From: Pantoea agglomerans
Lineage (GTDB): Bacteria > Pseudomonadota > Gammaproteobacteria > Enterobacterales > Enterobacteriaceae
NCBI RefSeq assembly: GCF_021397715.1
Contig: NZ_CP090207.1
Location: 2,604,001 to 2,668,000, forward strand
DNA length: 64,000 bases
Reading direction: 5' to 3'
Shown here: positions 23,400 through 33,057 of the stretch, one piece after another
Numbering within the stretch: the first letter of the stretch is position 1
How the letters are laid out: the number at the start of each line of letters is the position of its first letter
Program-made: the position numbers and the translations under genes
The notes under the pieces: generated by a model
Database searches by the model: none
What the model was told of the DNA's origin: nothing
Seen by the model: only the letters and a program-made list of their open reading frames with translations

Positions 23400-23979
23400 C
23401 GCCGTTACCGGACCAGATGATCTCGCCGGTCTGCACCAGCATCAGCTGCATCTGCAGCGTCGGCGCTTTCACATCGCCCTGCGCGTTGCTGTAGAGCACA
23501 TACTGGGCATTAACGTTGCGCGCCAGACCGATGGCTTTACTGCGCGAATTGAGGCTGTCATCCGGCGATAAACCCAGCGTTTGCTTGGCCTGATTCAGCT
23601 GTTCAGTGGAGACCAGCGTGAACTTGCCATTGTTGTTCAGGGCGTTCTGAATCGCGGCGGTCGCTTTCTCGCTTTGCAGCGCGCCGTTAGTGCTGTTTTT
23701 AATCCGGTCCACCAGCAGAACGCTGCCCGGCTCGGCGCTGGCGGCGCTGAGCATCTGCGCCACTAATGGCTGAACGCTGGCATCCCAGTTAATGGTTTTC
23801 AGCTTCGGCGGCTGAGGAATCGGCTGCGGTTGCGGTACCGGCTCAGGTTGCGGCACCGGCTGCACCGGCTCAGTCGGCTGTGTCGGTTCGACCGGCGCTG
23901 GCTGCTGCTGTTTCACCACACAACCGGTCAGAATGAGCGCCATCAGAAGCGCTCCAGTACGATTAACACTGCGTATCAC
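23386..23979 (-). CDS. lpoB: Penicillin-binding protein activator LpoB
   Basis: 197-residue outer-membrane lipoprotein that reaches through the periplasm to activate PBP1B. Lipobox LTGC (Cys at residue 20), then a Pro/Gln-rich flexible linker (about 24-60, with PVPQPEPVPQPQP-type repeats), then the globular domain (about 65-197: SVLLVDRIKNSTNGAL, ALNNNGKFTLVS, LQMQLMLVQTGEIIWSG). Start is GTG 23977-23979 with AAGGA eight bases upstream. The linker repeat units could vary in number between strains. Confidence 0.94.
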   Translation of the reverse strand: MIRSVNRTGALLMALILTGCVVKQQQPAPVEPTQPTEPVQPVPQPEPVPQPQPIPQPPKLKTINWDASVQPLVAQMLSAASAEPGSVLLVDRIKNSTNGALQSEKATAAIQNALNNNGKFTLVSTEQLNQAKQTLGLSPDDSLNSRSKAIGLARNVNAQYVLYSNAQGDVKAPTLQMQLMLVQTGEIIWSGNGVAQN

Positions 23980-23990
23980 GTAAACAATCC

Positions 23991-24359
23991 TTAAAGATAG
24001 AGATAAAGGCGAACCTTGCTGGCGCTCAGGTTACCCAGTTGCGAAATCACGACAATGCTCCCCTGTGCCGGAACGCTGACGGTTTGTGCCGGTTCCTGCG
24101 GGGTGATTTCCAGCCCCTTGTCGTCGTACCAGTAATAACGATAGTGCACAATCACCGGCGTTTCGCGTTGATTATAGAGCACGCTGGCGGCACGCTTCTG
24201 TCCATCGTGCTCATCCAGCGTCGGTTCATCGGTGATGATGCCCGCGGATAAGACAGACGACTCCATCACCAGTGACTGCGAGGTGTTGATCATCGGTTTA
24301 TCACTGCTGCAGCCAGCCAGGCTGAGCAGGAACGGCAGGCCAATCAGCCAGGATCGCAT
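23991..24359 (-). CDS. ycfL: YcfL family lipoprotein
   Basis: 122 residues; lipoprotein signal with lipobox LAGC (Cys at 17). The C-terminal beta-rich domain (VLYNQRETPVIVHYRYYWYDDKGLEI) is the DUF1425 pattern of E. coli YcfL, whose function is unknown. Eleven bases before lpoB, so probably co-transcribed and possibly part of envelope biology. Confidence 0.92.
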   Translation of the reverse strand: MRSWLIGLPFLLSLAGCSSDKPMINTSQSLVMESSVLSAGIITDEPTLDEHDGQKRAASVLYNQRETPVIVHYRYYWYDDKGLEITPQEPAQTVSVPAQGSIVVISQLGNLSASKVRLYLYL

Positions 24360-24379
24360 AGCACGTTTCCGTTAGAGGT

Positions 24380-24730
24380 TCAGTTTGACAACATCGGGCC
24401 AAGCGGCTCGCCGCCCAGCAGATGCATATGGATGTGATACACCTCCTGACCACCATGTTTGTTGCAGTTCACAATCAAACGATAGCCATCCTGATCGATC
24501 CCTTCCTGACGGGCAATCTTCGCGGCAGTGGTAAACATGCGGCCCAGCGCATGTTCATGCGCCGCTTCAACCTCATTCACCGTTGGGATCAGCACATTCG
24601 GCACGATCAAAATATGGGTTGGCGCTTTTGGCGAGATATCGCGGAACGCGGTGACCAGTTCATCCTGATAAACCACATCAGCGGGGATTTCGCGGCGGAT
24701 AATTTTACTAAAAATGGTTTCTTCAGCCAT
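24380..24730 (-). CDS. hinT: Purine nucleoside phosphoramidase HinT
   Basis: 116-residue HIT-family hydrolase cleaving adenosine 5'-phosphoramidates. The histidine triad HIHMHLL lies at about residues 99-105 near the C-terminus, preceded by the conserved [10 protein letters not shown] and HILIVPN segments. First gene of a minus-strand group leading to ycfP. In E. coli fhuE lies between hinT and ptsG; here a pectin-type operon does. Confidence 0.96.
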   Translation of the reverse strand: MAEETIFSKIIRREIPADVVYQDELVTAFRDISPKAPTHILIVPNVLIPTVNEVEAAHEHALGRMFTTAAKIARQEGIDQDGYRLIVNCNKHGGQEVYHIHMHLLGGEPLGPMLSN

Positions 24731-25094
24731 GGTGCAATTCCTTGAGCCTGAGTCGTAATCAAGCAGTATGCGGGAGAAATTTGTTTTCTTTCAACCTCAG
24801 GTCCACTTTTCTTACATTGTTCGCCTCTCTTTACAGCCTCGCTTCTCAGCCCCGGTTAAACCTCGCTCCGGATCGTGCATATTGATGCGCGCTACAGCAC
24901 AAAAATGAAACGCCGTTTTATAAATTAGATTTTAGCCGCCCTTTTCTTTGTATGATTGCCACTTCACCCCGGACGTTTGCCAAATCACGAAGGTTAAGCC
25001 GTCGTTGCAGTTCTACTTTGCTTACCAGTCCGGGTGAAAAGCCCGGCGTCGTCATGAGGGATTTACCGACATTCACCATCAAGGAGCACTCACC
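24731..25094. other. Divergent intergenic region between hinT and the rhiT-like gene
   Basis: Carries the hinT upstream region, a KdgR-like operator (24904-24922), a possible -10 TATGAT (24951-24956) and a CCGGG/CCCGG hairpin (25031-25047) in the leader of the rhiT-like gene. No coding sequence seen. Confidence 0.6.
24904..24922 (+). promoter_or_regulatory. KdgR-like operator upstream of the rhiTN-like operon
   Basis: AATGAAACGCCGTTTTATA resembles the KdgR palindrome (AATGAAAC-N3-GTTTCATT) with two mismatches in the right half. KdgR is the IclR-family repressor of pectin catabolism in soft-rot and other enterobacteria. A TATGAT -10-like hexamer lies 28 bases downstream, so binding would block the promoter. 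Confidence 0.6.
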
Positions 25095-26684
25095 ATGCGC
25101 TCACGTAAGATTGGTCTTGGCCATTATCTGGCTTACGGTTCCGGGGATTTTCTGGGAGCAGGTACTACGGCGCTGACCGCCGCCTGGCTGCTCTATTTCT
25201 ACACCACCTTTTGTGGGCTGACGCCGATTGAGGCGACCCTGATCTTTGCTGCTGCCCGCGTACTGGATGCCGTCGTCAGCCCGCTAATGGGCTTCCTGAC
25301 CGATAACTTCGGCTCGACCTGGCTGGGCAAGCGCTTTGGCCGGCGCAAATTCTTTATCCTGTTAGGCATACCCTGCGTCTTCAGTTATAGCCTGATGTGG
25401 ATCAGTGACATGAATTTCTGGTGGTATCTCTGCACCTATCTGCTGTTCGATATGGTCTACACCATGATTCTGGTGCCTTATGAAACGCTGGTTCCTGAGA
25501 TGACCGACGATTTCAAACAGAAAACCCGCTTCTCGGGTGCCCGCATCGGCCTGGCCCAGCTTTCCGCTATTCTGGCGGCGTTTTTACCCGGTATCCTGCT
25601 GGGCGCGCTCGGCAAAGACAATCCGCACTCCTTTTTCTATGCCAGCCTGGTTTTCTCCATCATCTGCGCCCTGGTGCTGACGCTGGTGTGGTTCTTTACC
25701 TGGGAGCGGCATCCGGATGATTTTTCTGCCGAGTCACGCCGTGCTGAGCAGGAAAAACAGCAGCTGACGCTGATGCAGAACCTCAAGCGGCTGCATGTCG
25801 AACTGACCTCAACCTTACGCATTCGTATCTTCCGCCAGCACCTTGGCATGTATCTTGGCGGTTATATCGCGCAGGACGTGTTTAACGCCGTCTTTACCTG
25901 GTATGTGGTGTTTGTCCTGATGCAGAGCGCCCAGGTTGCCTCGAATCTGATGGGCACCATGGCGGTATTACAGTTTATTGCGGTGATGGGGATGATTCCG
26001 CTCTGTATCCGCATGGGACCAGCGCCCGCCTATCGTCTGGTGGCGGTGCTGTTCGGGCTGGCGGCACTCTCATATGCCCTGCTGTGGTATGCCGGAATGA
26101 ACGATAACCTCGCGCTACTGTTACTGATTTCCGCAGTGGCTGGTCTGGGACGCGGCGGCATTAACTATGTGCCGTGGAACACCTATACCTACATCGCCGA
26201 TGTGGATGAGGTGATCACCGGCCAGCGTCGTGAAGGTATTTTCGCCGGTATCATGACCTTAACCCGCAAGGCGTCGCAGGCCGGGGCGGTGATGCTGGTT
26301 GGCATCGTGCTGCAGCTGTCAGGCTTTGTCTCCGGCCAGGCGACTCAGGTGCCGGGCGTCAGCCACACGATTCTGGCGATCCTCAGCCTGGGCACGGTGG
26401 CAGTCCTCACCTGCGGCTTCCTGGTATCACTGCGCTTCAAGCTGAATCTGCAGACCCACACCGTGCTGCGTGAAGAGACGCTGAAGATGCGGGAAGCGGG
26501 ACGTATCGTGCCAGAAAAAATCACTCCCGAAGCGCGACAGATTGTCGAAACGCTGGCGGGCATGCCCTATGAAAATCTGTGGGGCAACAACAACATTGGC
26601 TTCCTGAATCGCATGAAGCCTGCTGCGCCAAAGTTAGCGTCGCAGTCCCCTTTACTCTCATCTATAAATCCGACCTTAAAGTGA
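25095..26684 (+). CDS. rhiT: MFS transporter of the GPH type, probable rhamnogalacturonide/oligogalacturonide importer (RhiT-like)
   Basis: 529 residues with about twelve membrane helices; the motif DFLGAGTTALTAAWLLYFYTTFCGL, followed by RVLDAVVSPLMGFLTD and GKRFGRRKFFI, marks the glycoside-pentoside-hexuronide cation symporter group. A long C-terminal cytoplasmic tail follows the last helix (about 460-529). The ATG has AAGGAG eight bases upstream. It is followed after 12 bases by a GH105 hydrolase gene, the same pairing as rhiT-rhiN of Dickeya, which imports and cleaves unsaturated rhamnogalacturonides from plant pectin. The symbol rests on this pairing and the KdgR-like site; substrate is not proven. 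Confidence 0.75.
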   Translation: MRSRKIGLGHYLAYGSGDFLGAGTTALTAAWLLYFYTTFCGLTPIEATLIFAAARVLDAVVSPLMGFLTDNFGSTWLGKRFGRRKFFILLGIPCVFSYSLMWISDMNFWWYLCTYLLFDMVYTMILVPYETLVPEMTDDFKQKTRFSGARIGLAQLSAILAAFLPGILLGALGKDNPHSFFYASLVFSIICALVLTLVWFFTWERHPDDFSAESRRAEQEKQQLTLMQNLKRLHVELTSTLRIRIFRQHLGMYLGGYIAQDVFNAVFTWYVVFVLMQSAQVASNLMGTMAVLQFIAVMGMIPLCIRMGPAPAYRLVAVLFGLAALSYALLWYAGMNDNLALLLLISAVAGLGRGGINYVPWNTYTYIADVDEVITGQRREGIFAGIMTLTRKASQAGAVMLVGIVLQLSGFVSGQATQVPGVSHTILAILSLGTVAVLTCGFLVSLRFKLNLQTHTVLREETLKMREAGRIVPEKITPEARQIVETLAGMPYENLWGNNNIGFLNRMKPAAPKLASQSPLLSSINPTLK

Positions 26685-26696
26685 CAGGAATAAACC

Positions 26697-27836
26697 ATGA
26701 CTGTATTTCCCGTTAAACACAGCGCGTTATTGTGCCAACCTGAACATCTGCTGCCACGCAGCGAACTGGTACAGCTGATTCAAAAGCTGACACAAAATCT
26801 GGTCAATATCACCGATGAAACCGGCGAGTTTCTGCTGCGGCTGGACGATGGCCGGGTGATTGATACCAAAGGCTGGGCGGGTTGGGAATGGACACACGGC
26901 ATTGGCCTGTATGGCATGCTGCACTACTATCAGCAAACCGGCGACCAGCAGACGCTGGCGATCATTGATGACTGGTTTGCTGAGCGGCTGGCGGAGGGAA
27001 CGCCAACCAAAAATGTGAATACCGTTTGCCCGTTTCTTACCCTGGCTTACCGCTACGAAGAGACTGGCAACGCCGCATGGCTGCCGGTGCTGGAGCGCTG
27101 GGCAGAATGGGTGATGTACGAAATGCCGCGTACCGAACAGGGCGGTCTGCAACACATCGTGTATAACAATGAAAACACCCAGCAACTGTGGGACGACACG
27201 CTGATGATGAGCGTGATGGCGCTGGCAAAAATCGGCCAGTTGCTGAAACGTGACGAGTGGGTCGAAGAAGCCAGTTACCAGTTCCTGCTGCATACCCAGT
27301 ACCTGATGGATCGGGAAACGGGTCTGTGGTTCCACGGCTGGAACTTTGATGGTCGCCATAATTTTGCCAACGCACGCTGGGCGCGCGGTAATAGCTGGCT
27401 GACCATCGTTATTCCTGATTTTCTGGAGATGATGAACTGGCCTGAGCATCATGCAACCCGCCGCTTCCTGCAGCAGGTGCTGGCCTCTCAGGTGAAGGCC
27501 CTGCAGGCGTGTCAGCACAGCAGCGGCCTCTGGCATACCCTGCTTGACGACCCACAGAGCTATCCGGAAGCCTCGGCCACCGCGGGTTTTGCCTATGGCA
27601 TTCTGAAAGCGGTACGCAAGCGTTATCTGCCAGCGGAATACCGTGAGATGGCGGAAAAGGCGCTGCGTGGTGTGATTGCCAACATCGATGACGACGGCGA
27701 ACTGAAGCAGGTATCGTTTGGTACCGCGATGGGCAGCGATCTGGACTACTATCGCAACGTGCCGCTGACCTCGATGCCCTATGGCCAGGCGATGGCGCTG
27801 CTCTGCCTGACCGAGTATCTGCGCGTTTACCTGTAA
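26697..27836 (+). CDS. rhiN: GH105 unsaturated rhamnogalacturonyl hydrolase (RhiN/YteR-like)
   Basis: 379 residues, no signal peptide, alpha/alpha-barrel family GH105. It would remove the unsaturated uronic acid from the end of pectin fragments made by lyases. The catalytic Asp motif QLWDDTLMM is present at about residue 160; WEWTHGIGLYGM, GRHNFANARWARGNSW and SATAGFAYG are further conserved barrel segments. Being cytoplasmic it must act on imported disaccharides, which explains the transporter gene directly upstream. Ends before a strong bidirectional terminator. Absent from the E. coli version of this region, so probably gained here. Confidence 0.88.
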   Translation: MTVFPVKHSALLCQPEHLLPRSELVQLIQKLTQNLVNITDETGEFLLRLDDGRVIDTKGWAGWEWTHGIGLYGMLHYYQQTGDQQTLAIIDDWFAERLAEGTPTKNVNTVCPFLTLAYRYEETGNAAWLPVLERWAEWVMYEMPRTEQGGLQHIVYNNENTQQLWDDTLMMSVMALAKIGQLLKRDEWVEEASYQFLLHTQYLMDRETGLWFHGWNFDGRHNFANARWARGNSWLTIVIPDFLEMMNWPEHHATRRFLQQVLASQVKALQACQHSSGLWHTLLDDPQSYPEASATAGFAYGILKAVRKRYLPAEYREMAEKALRGVIANIDDDGELKQVSFGTAMGSDLDYYRNVPLTSMPYGQAMALLCLTEYLRVYL

Positions 27837-27847
27837 ACCCTGGCCAT

Positions 27848-27878
27848 AAAAAAAGCCCCGCTCAGCGGGGCTTTTTTG
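27848..27878 (+). terminator. Bidirectional terminator between rhiN-like gene and ptsG
   Basis: Perfect 8-bp stem 27854-27861 with 27865-27872 (AGCCCCGC/GCGGGGCT), three-base loop, T-run on plus and A-run on the left that becomes a T-run on minus. It serves both convergent genes. Confidence 0.92.
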
Positions 27879-27892
27879 TTACTCAGCAACCA

Positions 27893-29326
27893 TTACATGC
27901 TGCGGATGTAATCATCCATATCGGTTTTCAGGTTATCGGACTTGGTACCGAAAATCGCCTGAACGCCTGAACCGGCTACCACGACGCCACGCGCGCCAAG
28001 GTTTTTCAGTTCGGTCTGGTCCACTTTCGCCACGTCAGCCACGCTGACACGTAAGCGGGTGATACAGGCATCAAGGTTAGTGATGTTCTCTTTACCACCA
28101 AATGCTGCAACCAGTTTGCCCGCCATTTCGGTGCCGGTCGCCGTGGACTGCTCGGTGCTGGTCTCTTCACGGCCTGGGGTTTTCAGGTCCAGTTTAGCGA
28201 TCAGCACGCGGAAGATGGTGTAATAAATCAGACCGTAGATGATACCGATAATCGGGAACAGCCAGATTTTGCTGCTGTTACCGCTCAGTACGATAAAGTC
28301 GATCAGACCGTGCGAGAAGCTGGTACCGTCACGCATTCCGAGCAGAATACAGATTGGGAAAGCCAGACCAGCCAGCAGCGCATGGATTACGTACAGAATC
28401 GGCGCAACGAACATGAATGAAAATTCAATCGGTTCGGTGATACCGGTCAGGAACGCAGTCAGCGCAGCGGAGATCATGATACCGCCCACTTTGGCACGGT
28501 TTTCAGGCTTCGCGGAGTGCCAGATAGCAATCGCTGCGGCTGGCAGACCATACATTTTGAACAGGAAGCCACCGGAGAGTTTGCCTGCGGTCGGGTCACC
28601 TGCCATGTAACGTGGGATATCGCCGTGGAACACCTGACCGGCCGCATTGGTGTATTCACCGATCTGCATCTGGAAAGGAACGTTCCAGATGTGATGCAGA
28701 CCAAATGGCACCAACGCGCGTTCAATTACGCCATAAATACCAAAGGCGACAACCGGGTTTTGATAGGCAGCCCACTGCGAGAATTCCTGAATCGCGGAAC
28801 CTATCGGTGGCCAGATAAAGGAGAGCAGCACGCCGAGAATGATAGCTGCCAGTCCGGAAATAATCGGCACAAAACGCTTACCGGCAAAGAAGCCCAGATA
28901 TTCTGGCAGCTTGATGCGGTAAAAACGATTAAACATGTACGCGGCGATGGAACCGGCGATAATTCCGCCCAGTACCCCGGTATCCGCCAGGTGTTTCGCC
29001 TCAATTTCTGCCGCAGGCAGATGCAGCACCAGCGGTGCGACAACCGCCATGGTTTTCACCATGATGCCGTATGCAACCACGGCAGCCAGCGCCGATACAC
29101 CGTCGTTATTGGTAAAGCCCAGCGCCACACCGATGGCGAAAATCAGCGGCATATTGGCAAACACCGATCCGCCCGCTTCTGCCATCACATGCGAAACCAC
29201 TGCAGGCAACCAGCTGAAGTTGGCCGAACCGACACCTAACAAAATCCCGGCAATCGGCAGAACCGATACCGGTAGCATGAGCGATTTACCGACCTTTTGC
29301 AGGTTGGCAAAAGCATTTTTGAACAT
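27893..29326 (-). CDS. ptsG: PTS glucose transporter EIICB(Glc)
   Basis: 477 residues, same length as in E. coli. N-terminal EIIC membrane domain (about 1-385) with the glucose-family signature [15 protein letters not shown], a short linker rich in Thr/Glu (390-405), then cytosolic EIIB with the phosphorylated cysteine Cys421 in [16 protein letters not shown]. It imports and phosphorylates glucose with phosphate from EIIA. The leader keeps the enteric regulatory elements for CRP, Mlc and the small RNA SgrS. Confidence 0.97.
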   Translation of the reverse strand: MFKNAFANLQKVGKSLMLPVSVLPIAGILLGVGSANFSWLPAVVSHVMAEAGGSVFANMPLIFAIGVALGFTNNDGVSALAAVVAYGIMVKTMAVVAPLVLHLPAAEIEAKHLADTGVLGGIIAGSIAAYMFNRFYRIKLPEYLGFFAGKRFVPIISGLAAIILGVLLSFIWPPIGSAIQEFSQWAAYQNPVVAFGIYGVIERALVPFGLHHIWNVPFQMQIGEYTNAAGQVFHGDIPRYMAGDPTAGKLSGGFLFKMYGLPAAAIAIWHSAKPENRAKVGGIMISAALTAFLTGITEPIEFSFMFVAPILYVIHALLAGLAFPICILLGMRDGTSFSHGLIDFIVLSGNSSKIWLFPIIGIIYGLIYYTIFRVLIAKLDLKTPGREETSTEQSTATGTEMAGKLVAAFGGKENITNLDACITRLRVSVADVAKVDQTELKNLGARGVVVAGSGVQAIFGTKSDNLKTDMDDYIRSM

Positions 29327-29330
29327 AGCG

Positions 29331-29352
29331 TGAAGCTCCTGAGTATGAGTGC
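29331..29352 (-). promoter_or_regulatory. ptsG leader segment matching the SgrS target
   Basis: On minus the ribosome-binding region reads CATACTCAGGAGC, the same core as in E. coli ptsG mRNA, where SgrS pairs under glucose-phosphate stress to stop translation and trigger RNase E decay. The sgrS gene itself is not in the window. Confidence 0.5.
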
Positions 29353-29418
29353 ATATTTCGCGCAGTGCGCGTGGTAAAGAGGGAGGATTCTTTACCGGTT
29401 GGCGGTATCCGCCTTTTG

Positions 29419-29443
29419 ATTTATTACGAAGGGTAAAATAAAT
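29419..29443 (-). promoter_or_regulatory. Mlc-type operator of ptsG
   Basis: On minus ATTTATTTTACCCTTCGTAA is followed by TAAAT: the TTATTTTAC...GTAATAAA palindrome seen in the E. coli ptsG P1 Mlc site. Mlc represses ptsG when EIICB is idle. Confidence 0.6.
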
Positions 29444-29453
29444 CGCTGTTTGT

Positions 29454-29475
29454 TACTTTGACGGTTATCACGTTT
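29454..29475 (-). promoter_or_regulatory. CRP binding site of ptsG
   Basis: On minus AAACGTGATAACCGTCAAAG matches the CRP half-sites GTGA and TCA with correct spacing, and resembles the E. coli ptsG CRP site, just upstream of the Mlc-type operator. Confidence 0.6.
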
Positions 29476-29616
29476 CGACAATCGCAGCCGTGCACTTTAC
29501 GAAATATCTTACTGACCCGCACGAATTATCAGCAATAAAACGCTGGCCTTGTCAGGAAAACAAGGCCATATGCGCATATTACAGATTAATTACAGAGTCT
29601 GAAATAAACCGCGGAC

Positions 29617-30408
29617 TCAGGCGCCCAGCCGACTCATCGGGATATGGAACAGCTCAGAAAAGTTACGGGTGGTGGTGGCCGCCAGCGTGTCGATATCCAC
29701 GCCTTTTAGCACCGCCAGATAATCTGCCACATCACGAGTATAGGCGGGCTGATTTTCTTTGCCACGGTAGGGGACCGGCGCCAGATAAGGCGAATCGGTT
29801 TCAACCAGCATCCGATCCAGCGGCACATAGCGGGCCGCCTCACGCAACTGCTCCGCATTACGGAAGGTGACGATGCCGGAAAACGAAATGTAGAAACCCA
29901 TATCCAGCAGTTTAGCAGCGGTAGGCTGATCCTCAGTGAAGCAGTGCAGAACACCGCCGCAACGTTCAACCTGCTCTTCACGCAGGATGGCCAGCGTGTC
30001 TTCACGCGCATCCCGGGTATGCACAATGATCGGTTTATTCAGGGCAATACCGGTGCGGATATGCTCGCGGAAAGACGCCTGCTGTTGCGCTTTGGTCTCC
30101 TGCTGGTAGTAATAATCCAGACCGGTTTCGCCCAGCGCTACTACCTGTGGATCGGCGGCCAGACGGCGAAACTCCTCGACGTCATAAGCCTCTTCCTGAT
30201 TAAGTGGATGAACACCACAGGAGAGCGCAATATTCGACCGATCGCCAACCAGCGCTTTCAGAGTATGAAATCCGGGCAGCGTGGTGGCGATCGCCAGCAT
30301 AAATTTCACATCACGCGCCGCCGCTTTGGCGATCACATCGTCCAGGTCGTGATGGTTTTTCTCATAATCCAGGCCATCAAGATGGCAATGGGAATCAACA
30401 ATAAACAT
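29617..30408 (-). CDS. ycfH: TatD-family metal-dependent hydrolase YcfH
   Basis: 263 residues. Starts MFIVDSHCHLDGLDYE with the metal-binding HxH motif; further metal ligands are in LGETGLDYYY, IIVHTRDA, GVLHCFTED and VETDSPYLAP. The TIM-barrel enzyme belongs to the TatD DNase family; the physiological substrate of YcfH is uncertain. ATG 30406-30408 is chosen over a TTG four codons upstream because it gives the family N-terminus. Last gene of pabC-mltG-tmk-holB-ycfH. Confidence 0.94.
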   Translation of the reverse strand: MFIVDSHCHLDGLDYEKNHHDLDDVIAKAAARDVKFMLAIATTLPGFHTLKALVGDRSNIALSCGVHPLNQEEAYDVEEFRRLAADPQVVALGETGLDYYYQQETKAQQQASFREHIRTGIALNKPIIVHTRDAREDTLAILREEQVERCGGVLHCFTEDQPTAAKLLDMGFYISFSGIVTFRNAEQLREAARYVPLDRMLVETDSPYLAPVPYRGKENQPAYTRDVADYLAVLKGVDIDTLAATTTRNFSELFHIPMSRLGA

Positions 30409-30426
30409 AGTTACTCTCAAAAAGGG

Positions 30427-31416
30427 TTAGCCGATCAGCGCTGGCTTCATGTTATCAGCCCAGCTCAGCAGCTGGTCGGTCAGCAATAATTCGCGGTTAA
30501 CCGCCGCCACGTGCAGTAACTGCTCACGACAGCGCATCCAGCCCTGCGCGCTGCTGTTAAGCGCCGTAGGGCTAAAGTGTTCGGCCAGCAGCAGCACCAC
30601 GTCCTGACGGTCAACGTTACTGAGCCACTGACCCGCATTCTGCTGCCACTTCATCGCATCCAGCAGCAGGGAGAGCAGCCAGCCAATGCGTACCGCCGCG
30701 TCATCGGCGTTGAGCACCGGCAACAGCTGCAGAATATCCTGTTGCAGTGCCGCGGGCAGCGCATCGCACAGTTTCTGCCGCGCCTGCCACGGGCCTGCTG
30801 CCAGCAGATTCAGTGCTGCTTCAGGCGCACCGGCACTGAGTCGCAGCGCCGCCACCAGCATCGTTTCATCCTGATCTGACTGTTTTTTCAGCCAGTGCAG
30901 GCTCTGCTCTTCGTCCGGCGGCGACAGATGCAGCGTCATGCAGCGGCTGCGCAGCGTCGCCAGCAGGCGCGAAGGATCGCGGCTGCTGAGAAAGAACCAG
31001 CTATTGGCTGGCGGCTCTTCCAGCGTTTTCAGCAGAGCATTGGCGGCTGCTTCTGAGAGCTGAGCCGCATCGGGCAGCCAGACAACCTTGGCACCGCCCT
31101 GCTGACCAAAATGGTACATTTTTTCCGTGACCTGACGCACCGCATCGATGCCCAGAGTATTTTTACCTTTCTCCGCTTCCAGCCGATACCAGTCCGGATG
31201 GGTGTTAGCCTGCATCAGCTGACAACCGTGGCACTGACCACAACTTTTCAGTCCATCAGGCTGCTGGCACATCAGCCAGCGGCTTACGCCCCATACCAGC
31301 GCTTCATCGCCCATCCCGGCCATCGCCTGAATTAACAGCGCATGGTGACCGCGACCCTCCTGGTGCTGAGCAATCAGCTGGCGGTAGAGCTGATTCAGCC
31401 ACGGATACCAGTTCAT
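30427..31416 (-). CDS. holB: DNA polymerase III delta-prime subunit
   Basis: 329 residues. Clamp-loader subunit that acts as the stator for ATP-driven loading of the beta clamp. The AAA+ fold has no working Walker A Lys, as usual for delta-prime; the four-cysteine zinc module ([21 protein letters not shown], about residues 49-69) and the SRC sensor motif (LRSRC) are seen. The ATG overlaps the tmk stop by four bases (ATGA), pointing to coupled translation. Confidence 0.95.
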   Translation of the reverse strand: MNWYPWLNQLYRQLIAQHQEGRGHHALLIQAMAGMGDEALVWGVSRWLMCQQPDGLKSCGQCHGCQLMQANTHPDWYRLEAEKGKNTLGIDAVRQVTEKMYHFGQQGGAKVVWLPDAAQLSEAAANALLKTLEEPPANSWFFLSSRDPSRLLATLRSRCMTLHLSPPDEEQSLHWLKKQSDQDETMLVAALRLSAGAPEAALNLLAAGPWQARQKLCDALPAALQQDILQLLPVLNADDAAVRIGWLLSLLLDAMKWQQNAGQWLSNVDRQDVVLLLAEHFSPTALNSSAQGWMRCREQLLHVAAVNRELLLTDQLLSWADNMKPALIG

Positions 31417-32048
31417 CCCGCCTGCTCCGCCAGCCAGCCCTTGAGAGCCGCCTGAAGTGACGCTGTCACTTGCTGCAGCGACTGGGTAGCATCGATGGTC
31501 AGAATGGCAGGATCTTCTGCCGCCAGCGCCAGATAACGATCGCGGGTACGTTCAAAAAAGCGCAGCGATTCCTGCTCAATGCGGTCCAGCGCGCCGCGCG
31601 CCCGGGCGCGTTGCAGACCGATATCTGGCGTGACATCAAGATAGAGCGTCAGATCGGGGCGAAAATCGCCGAGCACCGCATCGCGCAGAGTACGCATCAG
31701 CTCACTGTCGAGCCCGCGTCCGCCTCCCTGGTAAGCCTGTGAAGAGAGATCGTGACGATCGCCAATCACCCAGGCACCACGGGCCAGCGCCGGTTTGATC
31801 ACCGTTTCAACCAGCTGCACCCGTGCCGCATAGAGCATCAGCAGTTCCGCTTTATCGGTCACCTGCTCACCTTCAATGCCCTGCTTGACCAGCACCCGCA
31901 GCTGCTCCGCCAGCGGCGTTCCACCGGGTTCACGGGTGAAGACCATCTCTTCAATCCCGCGTTCACGCAGGGTGGCGACAATCGCCTCGCGCGCGGTGGT
32001 TTTACCAGCGCCTTCCAGGCCCTCAATGACGATAAACTTACTGTTCAT
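31413..32048 (-). CDS. tmk: Thymidylate kinase
   Basis: 211 residues. Converts dTMP to dTDP. P-loop GLEGAGKTT at residues 9-17, [15 protein letters not shown] (substrate loop), and [20 protein letters not shown] (DR motif plus LID arginines) are complete. Overlaps mltG by 11 bases and holB by four. Confidence 0.97.
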   Translation of the reverse strand: MNSKFIVIEGLEGAGKTTAREAIVATLRERGIEEMVFTREPGGTPLAEQLRVLVKQGIEGEQVTDKAELLMLYAARVQLVETVIKPALARGAWVIGDRHDLSSQAYQGGGRGLDSELMRTLRDAVLGDFRPDLTLYLDVTPDIGLQRARARGALDRIEQESLRFFERTRDRYLALAAEDPAILTIDATQSLQQVTASLQAALKGWLAEQAG

Positions 32049-33057
32049 TTTTTTCCTTCAGCGTTTGCCGGTAAACCTGCACCGCCCGGTTATGGCTGGC
32101 CAGATTGGTGGTAAAGGTATGGCCGCCCTTTCCATCCGCCACAAAATAGAGGTAATTACTCTTTTCCGGGTGAGCCGCCGCCTGCAGCGACGCTTTGCCC
32201 GGCATCGCAATCGGACCTGGCGGCAGACCATTAATGATATAGGTATTGTAATCGGTTGCCGTCTCCAGGTCTTTACGCGTCAGGGTGCCGTTGTAGGCCT
32301 GGCCCATGCCATAAATCACCGTAGGATCGGTTTGCAGCCGCATTCCGGTACGCAGCCGGTTGATAAATACCGAAGCGACACGGGCGCGCTCTTCACTGAC
32401 GGCGGTCTCTTTTTCAATGATCGAGGCCATCGTCACCAGATCCTGTGGTGTTTTATAGGGCAGGTTATCCGCCCTTTCCTGCCAGACCTGATCGATGGTT
32501 TTCTTCATCCGCTCGTGGGCGCGCTGCAGAATCGACAGATCGCTGGTGTTGGCGGTATAGAGATAGGTGTCCGGGAAGAAGTTTCCTTCCAGCTGCTGCG
32601 GTTCGACCTTCAGCTCACTGGCAAGCGTAGCAAACTGATCATCCTTCAGCGTATGACGGATATAGGGCGCCTTACGCAGCTCACTCAGCCACTCAGTCAG
32701 GCGCTGACCCTCGACAAAGCGCAACGGAAACTGCGCCTCTTTGCCACTGGCCAGCAGCTGTAGCAGCGAACGCACCGTCATGGTCGGCTCCAGGCGGTAG
32801 GTACCGGCTTTAAAGGTCGCCAGTTCCGGCTCAACCTTGAGTAACGCGCCAAACCAGATGCTGTGCGGAATAATGTGCTGACTTTCTAACTGGGCTTCCA
32901 GCGCTACCCGGCCGGTACCGGCAGGCAGCGTATAGATCGTTTCCTGGTGCAGGGTTAACGGAGTGGACGCGAACTGTTTTATCTGCCAGTAACTCAAGGC
33001 AGCCGCGACAACCACTATCGCCAGCAGGCTGGCGAGAATTTTTTTACTTCGGCTCAT
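32038..33057 (-). CDS. mltG: Endolytic peptidoglycan transglycosylase MltG
   Basis: 339 residues. Single N-terminal membrane anchor (about 7-24), a LysM-like subdomain, then the YceG catalytic domain with the key Glu in [11 protein letters not shown] (about residue 217), followed by [13 protein letters not shown] and [18 protein letters not shown]. It cuts nascent glycan strands at the inner membrane and so sets chain length. The start overlaps the pabC stop (ATGA). Confidence 0.95.
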   Translation of the reverse strand: MSRSKKILASLLAIVVVAAALSYWQIKQFASTPLTLHQETIYTLPAGTGRVALEAQLESQHIIPHSIWFGALLKVEPELATFKAGTYRLEPTMTVRSLLQLLASGKEAQFPLRFVEGQRLTEWLSELRKAPYIRHTLKDDQFATLASELKVEPQQLEGNFFPDTYLYTANTSDLSILQRAHERMKKTIDQVWQERADNLPYKTPQDLVTMASIIEKETAVSEERARVASVFINRLRTGMRLQTDPTVIYGMGQAYNGTLTRKDLETATDYNTYIINGLPPGPIAMPGKASLQAAAHPEKSNYLYFVADGKGGHTFTTNLASHNRAVQVYRQTLKEKNEQ

